Of a DNA stretch of 64,000 bases, positions 7,548 through 15,126 are shown piece after piece (positions within the stretch are counted from its first letter, which is position 1; every line of letters begins with the position of its first letter). Made by a program: the position numbers and the translations under genes. The stretch is from Gymnodinialimonas sp. 202GB13-11 (lineage in GTDB: Bacteria; Pseudomonadota; Alphaproteobacteria; Rhodobacterales; Rhodobacteraceae). Under the pieces are notes generated by a model that worked only from the letters and a program-made list of their open reading frames with translations, did no database searches and was not told the DNA's origin. Location of the stretch: contig NZ_JBFRBH010000001.1 in the NCBI RefSeq assembly GCF_040932485.1, positions 124,001 through 188,000 of the forward strand. The letters run 5' to 3'.

Positions 7548-8591
7548 TCAATCGGGGATCGGGTCGAGGAGGTTTGCAGCATCTTCAGGCGTCAGTTGCG
7601 GGCGGAGATGGGCGCGCAGATCGTTCAGCCCGAAGGCGCGCAGATCGTCGTTGAAATCACTGAGTCGCGGGGAGAGCTGAATGACCTCGATGCCTTGGTC
7701 GGTGGCCCGGGCTGCGAGGGACGTCGCTGCACTACGTCCTGCCGGGTCATTGTCGACGGCAATATAGAGGCGGCGCAGGGTTTTCGGTAGGTTGAGTGCC
7801 GAGAGGTGGTTTGCCGAGAGGGCGGCAACGACAGCCAGGTCAGGCAATGCCAGACGCAGCGAGAGCATCGTCTCCAGCCCTTCGCCTGCTGCCATGATAC
7901 CGTCGGCATCACCCATATGGACCCCATTGCCGAGAAGGTTCCCCATAGCTTTGCGAGGCGGGACGACAGGGGCTTTCAGGGCCGTGGCTGGGTCCAGCCA
8001 AGTCCGGTGCAGACCGGTCAGGCGGCCGTCCGGACTGGTGACTTTCGCCAGAAGGGCGGGCCAGGTCTCCGGTGGCTCTAAAGGCGTATGGCCCTTGCGC
8101 CAGTAGAAACAGCTCGTATGGAACCGCAGAGAATTGGTTTGCGCCATACCGCCCAGTCCACGCTTCTGCAGATATCGGTCGGCCAAGGTGCCTTCGACCG
8201 GTTGCCCCATACCCCAGAGCCGCCGGGCGGCCGTCGCCGATCCGCGCTTGGCGGGAGCTTTTTGCGTTGCCTGAGTTAGGGGTCTTGGAAGCCCCAAAAA
8301 CCGTCGCGCTTCTTTGAGTGTATCCTTCAACGTGACGATCTGCATGGTCGCCCCGATCAGATCGAGAAGGTCGCCATGCTCGCCCGTGGCGGCATCCGAC
8401 CACTTGCCGGCCGCACCTGCGCCGGATGTCGGGCCGGTCAGCCGGACATAGAGGCTGCGACCCGGCGCGTTCTCCACATTGCCGACGACCCAGTATTGTC
8501 CCTGCCTGCGGCCGTTCGACAGGTAGTGGCGACAGACGGCCTCAGCATCTACGGCCAATCTGCAGGCGATCACTCTTGCAGGGCTTTCCAT
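7548..8591 (-). CDS. Toprim domain (primase-like) protein
   Basis: The 347-residue protein has an N-terminal region resembling the zinc-finger and primase-associated part of plasmid primases, then a Toprim domain at about 230-320: the catalytic Glu237 is in AAGEGLETMLSLRLALP and the acidic pair Asp280/Asp282 in LYIAVDNDPAGRSAA. It could prime or nick DNA during element replication or transfer. AGAGGA eight bases before ATG 8591 serves as the ribosome binding site and lies inside a structured leader (8620-8665). Confidence 0.85.
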   Translation of the reverse strand: MESPARVIACRLAVDAEAVCRHYLSNGRRQGQYWVVGNVENAPGRSLYVRLTGPTSGAGAAGKWSDAATGEHGDLLDLIGATMQIVTLKDTLKEARRFLGLPRPLTQATQKAPAKRGSATAARRLWGMGQPVEGTLADRYLQKRGLGGMAQTNSLRFHTSCFYWRKGHTPLEPPETWPALLAKVTSPDGRLTGLHRTWLDPATALKAPVVPPRKAMGNLLGNGVHMGDADGIMAAGEGLETMLSLRLALPDLAVVAALSANHLSALNLPKTLRRLYIAVDNDPAGRSAATSLAARATDQGIEVIQLSPRLSDFNDDLRAFGLNDLRAHLRPQLTPEDAANLLDPIPD

Positions 8592-8619
8592 CGGTGGGTC
8601 CTCTCGTCAGTGCAGATGG

Positions 8620-8665
8620 AAAAAGGGCCCACCGTTTCCGATGGGCCCAAGGTGTCCGGTGGGCC
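8620..8665 (-). promoter_or_regulatory. Putative attenuator in the Toprim leader
   Basis: In the 116-base gap between parB and the Toprim gene, GGGCCCA (8642-8648 on the minus strand) pairs with TGGGCCC (8625-8631) and is followed by TTTTT, an intrinsic terminator. The downstream arm can instead pair over nine bases (8626-8634 with 8657-8665), which would break the terminator. A third copy of the arm, CCCACC, lies just before the Toprim ATG and could pair with the same arm. Mutually exclusive hairpins are visible; a regulatory ligand or leader peptide is not. Confidence 0.55.
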
Positions 8666-8707
8666 GGGCCGCCTGGGGGACGGTTCAGGCCCGAACCACC
8701 GGATGTG

Positions 8708-10828
8708 TCACTCAGCAGCAGTCTTGGCGAAGGCGTCTATGGTGACGGGAACATCCTCGCCCGACACATCGGATTCTCCGATAGCCGGTTCGCCGCCGTC
8801 TTCCGCCGTTTGCCCTTCACCTGCGTCGGTATCGTCGTCCGAAGCTCGTTCATCGACCTTATCGATGAGCTCAAACGCATGAACATCGTTCTCGGGCAGA
8901 GGCGGCGTGCGCAGCGGTTCTGGCAGCCAGCCGGTGCCTACAAGCAGGTCCTCTGCGGCAGTGACCATCTCCGGCTTCTTGAGACCTGAGATTCGGTTGG
9001 CAGCGTCCTCGCCTTTCGCTTCATGAACAGCCTCAAGAATGCGCGCCTTGGTCACGCGACCGAGATAGCTGTCGCCAGTGACAACCCAGTCCGTCTTGGC
9101 CATGTCGAGCCCGACAGTTCCGGCCAGCACATCCGCATGCGCGATCGCGCGGGGGCGGCGCTGGTAGGGATCGTGCACAGCATTGACGCTCATCGCCACG
9201 CAATGGGCGAACAAGGTCTCCCGGCTGCAGCTGTCGAACTCGGTCAGCGCTTCCCATAGGTCTTCCGACCTCTTGGGGAGGTTGCTTGCCCAGGTCTCGT
9301 GCCGCTGATCGATGGCCTGTGCATAGGCCGTGTCGCCAAGGCCCGGCACCTGCGACCCGAAGGCCGCAGTGCTCGGTTCGATCTCGACGCAGCTGTCGAG
9401 GCCATAGCGATAGAACAGCCGAAGCGTCATCGCATGCAACGCCGCGAGGAAAGCGACCTGCGGGTTCTGCGCGAGTGCATTGCGCAGCGCCAGCGTGCGA
9501 TGCGCCGTCAGTTCCATGACAAGGCGGTCGGAGAGCGGTTTGAGACCGTCGTCTTCCTCCTCGCCTTCGGTGGCGGGCACGACGATGTCGTCCGGATCGT
9601 CGACGGTTGTATCTTCGGGCGCAACGTCGCCCTCGTCATCCGCCTCTTCGACCGGTTCGTCCTCAGACCTTACATAGCCACGCTCAACGCGAAGCCGCCC
9701 GGAGCTGTCGATGCTGACAAAGGCACCTGCCAAGGCCAAGTCTTCCGCCTCGAACCGGATCGGGCGGTCCTGCAGTGCCTCCATCGCCGTTTCGATGTCG
9801 CCGAGACGCGCATCGACCTCTTCGGGCAACTCATCCGCTTCGGCATGTTCACCCTCCAGCGCGTCGTATTCGGCCTTCAGCGCCTGATAGTCTGCGGCCT
9901 CAACGTCACTCATCGGTTCCACTTCCTCATGAATCCGGCGCATGCCGAAGGTGTGGCCATAGGGAAAGTCGGTGTCGACCTCGACCCATTTCCAGCCCTC
10001 CACCTGGACCACTGCGGCCTCATTTGCCAGTTTCTCGCTCACCATGACGTCTAGCAAGCTGGCGTCCTGCAGCCAGCCGCCATCGTCCTGCTGGAACAGA
10101 TCGCGCAGGATCTCGCCCCCGGCCTCGACATAGTTGTCGAGCCCAACGAACTGCGCCCGCTTGTCCGAAGCCCGCACCGCGCCCTCGGTCAGCATCCGGC
10201 GGATCTCATAGGGTTGCTTGGAGTAGTGCCGTTGCAACGCCTCCCAGACCTGCTCCTGCCGCTCATGATCGGGATTGACCGCGAACGCCATCAACTGGTC
10301 GAGGGTCAGGTCTTCCTCAGCATAAGCATCATGCAGCGCGGGCGCGACCGCGGCGAGCTTCAGCCGCTGCTTGACCACGCTGGCCGAGACGAAGAAGGCT
10401 GCTGCGATCTCCTCCTCCGTCCGGCCCTTGTCCCGCATCGCCTGAAAGGCGCGGAATTGGTCCAGCGGATGCAGTGGTGCGCGCTGGATATTCTCGGCAA
10501 GACTGTCTTCTTCCGCGAGGCCTTCCATGCGCACGACGCAGGGCACCAGCGCGGTCTTGTTCAGGCGCTTCTGCTTCACGAGCAACTCCAGCGCCCGGAA
10601 CCGCCGCCCACCGGCCGGGATCGTGAACATGCCGGTCTCGGCACCGTTGTCGTCCAACACCGGACGCACGGTGATCGAGGCCAGCAAAGTCCGCCGAGCG
10701 ATATCCTCGGCCAGCTCCTCGATCGACACGCCTGCCTTGACGTGGCGCACGTTGGACTGGCTGAGCATCAGCTTGTTGAAAGGAATATCGCGCGAGGCAC
10801 TGAGGGTGATTTTCTGTTGCTTGGTCAT
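8708..10828 (-). CDS. ParB/RepB/Spo0J-family nuclease-like protein
   Basis: This 706-residue protein starts at ATG 10828 (GGAG upstream). Residues about 10-100 form a ParB N-terminal domain with LMLSQSNVRHVKAGVSIEEL and AGGRRFRALELL (CTP-binding GERR-like box), followed by AENIQRAPLHPLDQFRAF and an HTH. The long C-terminal half is acidic and typical of plasmid and element ParB variants of this size, much longer than chromosomal ParB (about 300). It may act in partition or as a regulator of element transfer. No parA is in the window. A 50-base structured leader lies directly before the start. Confidence 0.88.
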   Translation of the reverse strand: MTKQQKITLSASRDIPFNKLMLSQSNVRHVKAGVSIEELAEDIARRTLLASITVRPVLDDNGAETGMFTIPAGGRRFRALELLVKQKRLNKTALVPCVVRMEGLAEEDSLAENIQRAPLHPLDQFRAFQAMRDKGRTEEEIAAAFFVSASVVKQRLKLAAVAPALHDAYAEEDLTLDQLMAFAVNPDHERQEQVWEALQRHYSKQPYEIRRMLTEGAVRASDKRAQFVGLDNYVEAGGEILRDLFQQDDGGWLQDASLLDVMVSEKLANEAAVVQVEGWKWVEVDTDFPYGHTFGMRRIHEEVEPMSDVEAADYQALKAEYDALEGEHAEADELPEEVDARLGDIETAMEALQDRPIRFEAEDLALAGAFVSIDSSGRLRVERGYVRSEDEPVEEADDEGDVAPEDTTVDDPDDIVVPATEGEEEDDGLKPLSDRLVMELTAHRTLALRNALAQNPQVAFLAALHAMTLRLFYRYGLDSCVEIEPSTAAFGSQVPGLGDTAYAQAIDQRHETWASNLPKRSEDLWEALTEFDSCSRETLFAHCVAMSVNAVHDPYQRRPRAIAHADVLAGTVGLDMAKTDWVVTGDSYLGRVTKARILEAVHEAKGEDAANRISGLKKPEMVTAAEDLLVGTGWLPEPLRTPPLPENDVHAFELIDKVDERASDDDTDAGEGQTAEDGGEPAIGESDVSGEDVPVTIDAFAKTAAE

Positions 10829-10836
10829 CGGGATTA

Positions 10837-10887
10837 CTCCGCGACGGGCCAGCCGGGAGCCACTCTCTCGACCTCCAAACCCGTCAC
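10837..10887 (-). promoter_or_regulatory. Structured leader of parB, copy 1 of a shared element
   Basis: On the minus strand the sequence opens GTGACGGGTTTGGAG and closes CCCGTCGCGGAG, so GACGGG pairs with CCCGTC and the GGAG ribosome binding site abuts the stem. It is nearly identical to 12158-12207 before the DUF932 gene: 13 bases at one end and about 30 at the other are shared apart from single substitutions. A translational control element is likely. Confidence 0.6.
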
Positions 10888-10955
10888 GGAAAACCCGGCC
10901 CACCTCTCCCTCTAAGGAGCGACGGACCGAAAAGTCTCGCACCGGCAGTTGGCGG

Positions 10956-12149
10956 CTAGGACACTTTCTCCAACAACACCTTCGCCTTGCCTTCCATCAC
11001 TAGCCGCGCATCCTGCTGCGGCTTCGACCGGGCTACGGCCGTTATCCCCTGCACGAAGTCGAAGACACTTTCGGGCGGGCGAGCTTCCTCAGCCAGCACC
11101 GTCTCCACGATCCGCCCCGTCTCCGCTTTTGAGAACCCGCGCTTGCGCAAAAATTCCTCCCGGTCCTCGTACGAGCGTGCCACGATCTTCTCGCGGGAGG
11201 CCCGGATGCCGTCGATGAAGGGTGCGGGCGAGGAGTTGGCAAAGCGGGTGAGCGCTGGGGCCGCCTCATGCGCAAAGCGAGACGCGGCATATTTCGAGTG
11301 GCGGATTTTAATCTCCTGAAAATCCTCGACGCCCCAGAGATTGCGGTTCTGGCAGACCGCGCGCAGGTAGAAGCTGGCGATGCCGAGCGTCTTCGCGCCG
11401 ACTTCTGAGTTCCAGCAATAGAAGCCACGAAAGTAGAGGTCTGGCGAGCCGTCAGGCAGGAGCCCAGCCTCGATCGGATTCAGATCGTCGACCAGGAAGA
11501 GGAAGACGTCCCGGTCTGACGCGTAAAGCGTTGTGGTGCCCTTGGTAATATCGACCCGCGGATTGTAGATACCGGTCGACCAATCGAGCACCCCTGGGAC
11601 CTTCCAGCGCGTATCGCCAGTGCCGTTGCCCGCGATGCGCTGGACGGCAGAGACCAACTCGTGATCGTAGATGCGGCCATAGTCAGGCCCGGTCACGGCA
11701 CGTAGCTCCGTCCGCCCGTCGCCAGTTTCCAGTGTCTTGATCTGCTCGGCACGGTGGTTGGTCAGTCCATATTGCAGGTTGATCCCCGCCAATGGCGCGG
11801 GCAGCTGACGCAAATAGGCGGCAGGCGCGCCGCCGAGGCTCGAAAGCTGGCCAAAGCTCCAATGTGTCGGCGCAATCGGCTCATCAGCTCCGGGCAAGAT
11901 CAACCCCAACTTCTCAGGGTTGTTGCGATGGGCCTCGACGCGGATCGCAGCGCTTTCCACGATGCGCGTCCGGCTCCGCTCCGCGCGACCCTTGACCGAG
12001 GCAAACAGATCGTCGAGCGACAGATACCGCTCGTCATCAGGTCGCGAGAACCATTCGGACGACACGCGATCCACATTCTCGCCGCGCGACACATCCACTC
12101 TGTAGCCGCCGCCGGCGTCACGCCCGGCATCGATAATTTCGGTAATCAT
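10956..12149 (-). CDS. DUF932 domain protein
   Basis: The 397-residue product belongs to the DUF932 (phage/plasmid-like TIGR03299) family: central segments SFGQLSSLGGAPAAYLRQLP, RAVTGPDYGRIYDHELV, and DRDVFLFLVDDLNPIEAG followed by FRGFYCWNSEVGAKTLGI are characteristic. The function is unknown; it is a constant partner of ParB in such elements. Start ATG 12149 has GAGG just upstream inside the shared leader. It is separated from parB by 127 bases. Confidence 0.9.
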   Translation of the reverse strand: MITEIIDAGRDAGGGYRVDVSRGENVDRVSSEWFSRPDDERYLSLDDLFASVKGRAERSRTRIVESAAIRVEAHRNNPEKLGLILPGADEPIAPTHWSFGQLSSLGGAPAAYLRQLPAPLAGINLQYGLTNHRAEQIKTLETGDGRTELRAVTGPDYGRIYDHELVSAVQRIAGNGTGDTRWKVPGVLDWSTGIYNPRVDITKGTTTLYASDRDVFLFLVDDLNPIEAGLLPDGSPDLYFRGFYCWNSEVGAKTLGIASFYLRAVCQNRNLWGVEDFQEIKIRHSKYAASRFAHEAAPALTRFANSSPAPFIDGIRASREKIVARSYEDREEFLRKRGFSKAETGRIVETVLAEEARPPESVFDFVQGITAVARSKPQQDARLVMEGKAKVLLEKVS

Positions 12150-12157
12150 GAGGAAAC

Positions 12158-12207
12158 CTCCGCGACGGGCGGCCGAAAGCCACTCTCTCGATCTCCAAAC
12201 CCGTCAC
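12158..12207 (-). promoter_or_regulatory. Structured leader of the DUF932 gene, copy 2 of a shared element
   Basis: The 50 bases match the parB leader (10837-10887), including GTGACGGGTTTGGAG, CGAGAGAGTGGC and CCCGTCGCGGAG. In both copies the closing stem and the ribosome binding site are kept, while the inner loop differs (TCCCGGCTG against TTTCGGCC). Confidence 0.6.
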
Positions 12208-12562
12208 AGGAACAGGCGGCACGCCTCTCACTTTTGACTCTCGATCCGGAGAGCCACAATACTTCCTCGAAATACGACCATCCGAATTGTACGCCGTCGG
12301 CACCCTTTGTGCGATCATGTGTCTGCAGTTCTTTACGCGGTCATTCTCCAAGCTCAGCTTGCCTCCATGGACGATCGCAGGTTCGCACCATCGAAAGGGA
12401 TTCCCAAGTCAGACAGCTCGCCTAAGGCGGGATCGCTCGGCGGCGGACCGCCTACTTTTGACGAAGCTTCTGTAGAAATTATTCGTGCGCTTGCCAGGGC
12501 GGCTGCTCGAGAAGATCATCGAAAAAATATGCTGTCAGAGGAAAAGTCTCGGGGAGGAAGCG
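12208..12562. other. Non-coding region between divergent DUF932 and recombinase genes
   Basis: No protein-like frame or clear repeat is visible. Promoters for the minus-strand DUF932 gene and the plus-strand recombinase should lie here. Confidence 0.5.
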
Positions 12563-14185
12563 ATGAAACGCACGGCGATCTACGCAAGGTTCTCTACAGA
12601 ACTTCAAAATGATCGCTCAATTGAAGATCAGCTTCATCTTTGTACCACGCACGCAGTGCGTCGCGGGTTGGATGTAGTCGCGACGTACTTTGATCGTGCC
12701 CGATCTGGCGCTTCGGTTCACGGCCGGGATGGTTTGTTGGAGATGTTGCAGGAGGTTAAGTCCGGTGCTTTCGAAGTGATCTTAGTGGAGTCGCTTGATC
12801 GATTGTCGCGGGACCAAGAGGATCTTGCCGGCATTTGGAAACGGCTGACCTTCGCTGGTGTCGAATTGCGTGCCGTGCACGAGGGCAAGGCGGATCAAGT
12901 GCAGATCGGGGTTCGCGGGCTGTTGGGATCGCTTTACTTGACGGACCTTGCAAATAAGGTCCGCCGCGGCATGGACGGTGTCGTCAGGGATGGCCGGCAT
13001 GCCGGAGGTCGCGCCTATGGATATCGACCCGTCGCCGGACGGCCCGGCGAGCTTCAAATCGTGGATCAAGAAGCAGCAATCATTCGGCGGATATTCGAGG
13101 AATATGTCGCGGGGCGGACGCCGCGGGAAATTTCACATGGTTTGAATGCTGACCAAATTGCTTCTCCAAGGGGACAGCGTTGGTCTGCTTCGACGATCAA
13201 CGGCAACAAATCTAGGAACTACGGCATCCTTCTAAACGAGCTCTATGCCGGACGTTTGGTCTGGAACCGAGTACGTATGCTGAAGGATCCGGATACGGGC
13301 AAGCGCATTTCGCGGGTAAATTCCGTAGAGGAATGGAAGCGGGCGGAAGTCCCGCATCTCGCAATCGTAGACGCAGAAGTTTTTGACGCTGTGCAGGCTA
13401 GAAAGGCGGATCGAAGCCACAGTGCACCGCATCACTATCGAAAAGCGAAATATTTGCTTTCTGGGTTACTGAAATGTGGTCTCTGCGGCGGTGGCATGTC
13501 TGTTAAGGATCGGGATCACGGGCGCATTCGGGTGCAATGCAGTGTCAGGCGGGAATCTGGCACATGCGAAAACAGAAGGGTTCTGTATCTGGATGAGATC
13601 GAAGCTTCTGTGCTGTCGGGATTGAAGAGTCACCTTAAAGCGCCGCACCTCTTGAAGGAGTTTGCGCGGTCCTACCAAGAAGAGCGAGAGCGTCTTGTAG
13701 CAGACAAACGAAAATCGCGTGCCGGATTGGAGGCCAAGCGTTCAAAAATAAGGCGGCTTTTGGAACGGGCGTGGTCCGACTACGACGCCGAGCGCCTTCC
13801 AACGGAGCTAATTGGTGCCCGGATGAAGGAACTGCTTGCCGAACAAAAACAGATAGAGGCCGAACTTGAAGCAGCACCTCAGGATGAAAAGGTAATTGGC
13901 CTACATCCCGCGGCCCTTAGCCAGTTCGAAACGTACGTCCAGGATCTGGAGTCACTTTTCGGTAACGGCATAAGCCTTGAGACCGAGGACGCAGCAGAGC
14001 AAATTCGCAGATTGATCTCGCGCGTCGTTGCAACACCGAAAGATAAAGGGTTCGATCTACGAGTTGAGGGTAGACTGGCGGAGCTCATGGCAGCTCCTAG
14101 CGTCTATCCTAACATGCGAATATCCAAGTCGGGGGGATTGATGGTAGCGGAGGAGGGACTTGAACCCCCGACACGCGGATTATGA
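12563..14185 (+). CDS. Large serine recombinase (element integrase)
   Basis: From ATG 12563 (GGAGGAAG seven bases upstream) the product has 540 residues. A resolvase domain (about 1-140) has nucleophile Ser11 in IYARFSTELQNDRSIEDQ and the active-site DRLSRD. A recombinase domain follows (GVVRDGRHAGGRAYGYRPV ...), then a zinc ribbon (LLKCGLCGG ... CSVRRESGTCENRR) and a coiled-coil C-terminus. It should catalyse integration and excision of the element. The last 13 codons, VAEEGLEPPTRGL, are antisense to the tRNA-Met gene, so the present C-terminus was formed at integration. An in-frame ATG at 12485 lacks a ribosome binding site. Confidence 0.92.
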   Translation: MKRTAIYARFSTELQNDRSIEDQLHLCTTHAVRRGLDVVATYFDRARSGASVHGRDGLLEMLQEVKSGAFEVILVESLDRLSRDQEDLAGIWKRLTFAGVELRAVHEGKADQVQIGVRGLLGSLYLTDLANKVRRGMDGVVRDGRHAGGRAYGYRPVAGRPGELQIVDQEAAIIRRIFEEYVAGRTPREISHGLNADQIASPRGQRWSASTINGNKSRNYGILLNELYAGRLVWNRVRMLKDPDTGKRISRVNSVEEWKRAEVPHLAIVDAEVFDAVQARKADRSHSAPHHYRKAKYLLSGLLKCGLCGGGMSVKDRDHGRIRVQCSVRRESGTCENRRVLYLDEIEASVLSGLKSHLKAPHLLKEFARSYQEERERLVADKRKSRAGLEAKRSKIRRLLERAWSDYDAERLPTELIGARMKELLAEQKQIEAELEAAPQDEKVIGLHPAALSQFETYVQDLESLFGNGISLETEDAAEQIRRLISRVVATPKDKGFDLRVEGRLAELMAAPSVYPNMRISKSGGLMVAEEGLEPPTRGL

Positions 14186-14218
14186 TTCCGCTGCTCTAAC
14201 CAACTGAGCTACTCCGCC
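14142..14218 (-). tRNA. tRNA-Met (anticodon CAT)
   Basis: The 77-base cloverleaf has acceptor stem GGCGGAG/CTCCGCT, D-arm AGCTCAGTTGGTTAGAGC, anticodon stem GCGGA/TCCGC around loop ATCATAA, and T-arm GGGGGTTCAAGTCCCTC, with an encoded CCA at 14142-14144. The anticodon is CAT. The standard Watson-Crick anticodon stem without three G-C pairs and the G1-T72 pair fit the elongator rather than the initiator form; tRNA-Ile2 with lysidine cannot be fully excluded. Its 3' half overlaps the recombinase gene end and is the likely attachment site. Confidence 0.93.
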
Positions 14219-14281
14219 ACGATGGCGCGGTGGGTAAGTCACAGGGCGCGATGCGTCAACACGAAAATCGCGCTGATCGCG

Positions 14282-14977
14282 TCACAGATAGACGAGGCGC
14301 GCGTCTTCAACAGCCACCCGCAGGATTTGGCGCGCAATCACACGATCAGATGCGTCGAAGGCGGCGGTTCGCACCACAAGCAGGGCTGTGTGCCGGTCTG
14401 ACGACAAGGCCACCGATTGCGACATATCTGTCACTTCGGCCCGCGCGTCCGCCCGCACCGCGGCGCAGGTGATACCGTGATGGTCCAGCAGGTCTGCAAG
14501 ATTGGCTGGGGCGTCTTCATCGAGCTTTGGAATCAGGTCTACTGGAACGGCCACAGCCTCCAACGCCGCCCTTGCCCCCCGATACTTCAACGTTCGCTCA
14601 AGCACCGCGACACGCTCACAGCCCATGGACGTGGCCTCTGATGCAGTGGCTGCGCGTGTGGCAGTGCGTCCGCGGAAAGGCTCCAAAGCCAACGGTGCGC
14701 CATCGGCACCACACAAGACAGGCGTTTGCGCGGATACTTTCGTCGTGTCCTGCGCGGGGGCTTTTGCAGCCACCAATGTTCCACGCCCGGGTTTGCGGCT
14801 GAGATACCCTCGGCCCTCCAAGGTAATCAATGCGCGGCGCATCGTGCCCTGACTGACCCCGAATTCGTCGGCCAGAATGAACTCGTTCGGCAAACGCCGC
14901 CCAACTTCCCAATCACCCTTTTCGATCCGCGCAATCATCTCAGATTCGGCGGCTTTATATAGCGGCGTGCGGGCCAT
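14282..14977 (-). CDS. GntR-family (HutC/UTRA type) transcriptional regulator
   Basis: From ATG 14977 (GGAGGG eight bases upstream) the 231-residue protein has an N-terminal winged HTH (residues about 5-70: PLYKAAESEMIARIEKGDWE and FGVSQGTMRRALITLEGRGY) and a UTRA-like ligand domain (about 90-225). Such regulators sense small metabolites and repress neighbouring transport or catabolic genes. It lies on the same strand downstream of acs, but a terminator at 15079-15110 separates them, so it is probably a single transcription unit. Its target is not evident. Confidence 0.85.
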   Translation of the reverse strand: MARTPLYKAAESEMIARIEKGDWEVGRRLPNEFILADEFGVSQGTMRRALITLEGRGYLSRKPGRGTLVAAKAPAQDTTKVSAQTPVLCGADGAPLALEPFRGRTATRAATASEATSMGCERVAVLERTLKYRGARAALEAVAVPVDLIPKLDEDAPANLADLLDHHGITCAAVRADARAEVTDMSQSVALSSDRHTALLVVRTAAFDASDRVIARQILRVAVEDARLVYL

Positions 14978-15078
14978 TCCCGAACCCTCCTTTGCGTGCG
15001 CAGCAATTATGCCGCATTGCAGCATCGCATACAACGGGCGTCTCGTCGCGGCTGCCATGCATGCAGATCATGGGCACG

Positions 15079-15110
15079 AAAAAGGCCGCCGGAACGCAAT
15101 CAAACGGCCT
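15079..15110 (-). terminator. Intrinsic terminator of acs
   Basis: On the minus strand AGGCCG (15105-15110) pairs with CGGCCT (15083-15088), and the stem is followed by TTTTT. It lies 17 bases after the acs stop codon. Confidence 0.75.
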
Positions 15111-15126
15111 CTTTCTACAAGTGGGG

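Larger units (their letters stand above)
1..14185. mobile_element. Right end of an integrative conjugative-type element inserted at tRNA-Met
   Basis: The stretch carries a backbone known from alphaproteobacterial integrative and conjugative elements: DUF2840, AlpA-like HTH, DUF6499/DUF2285, DUF736, DUF2493, Toprim, ParB-like and DUF932 proteins, all on the minus strand, and a plus-strand large serine recombinase at the right border. The recombinase frame runs into the 3' half of a tRNA-Met gene, which marks the chromosome junction. Right of the tRNA the genes are housekeeping or metabolic. The left end, with the type IV secretion and relaxase genes expected for such elements, lies outside the window, so its full size and its conjugation ability cannot be judged. 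Confidence 0.85.
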
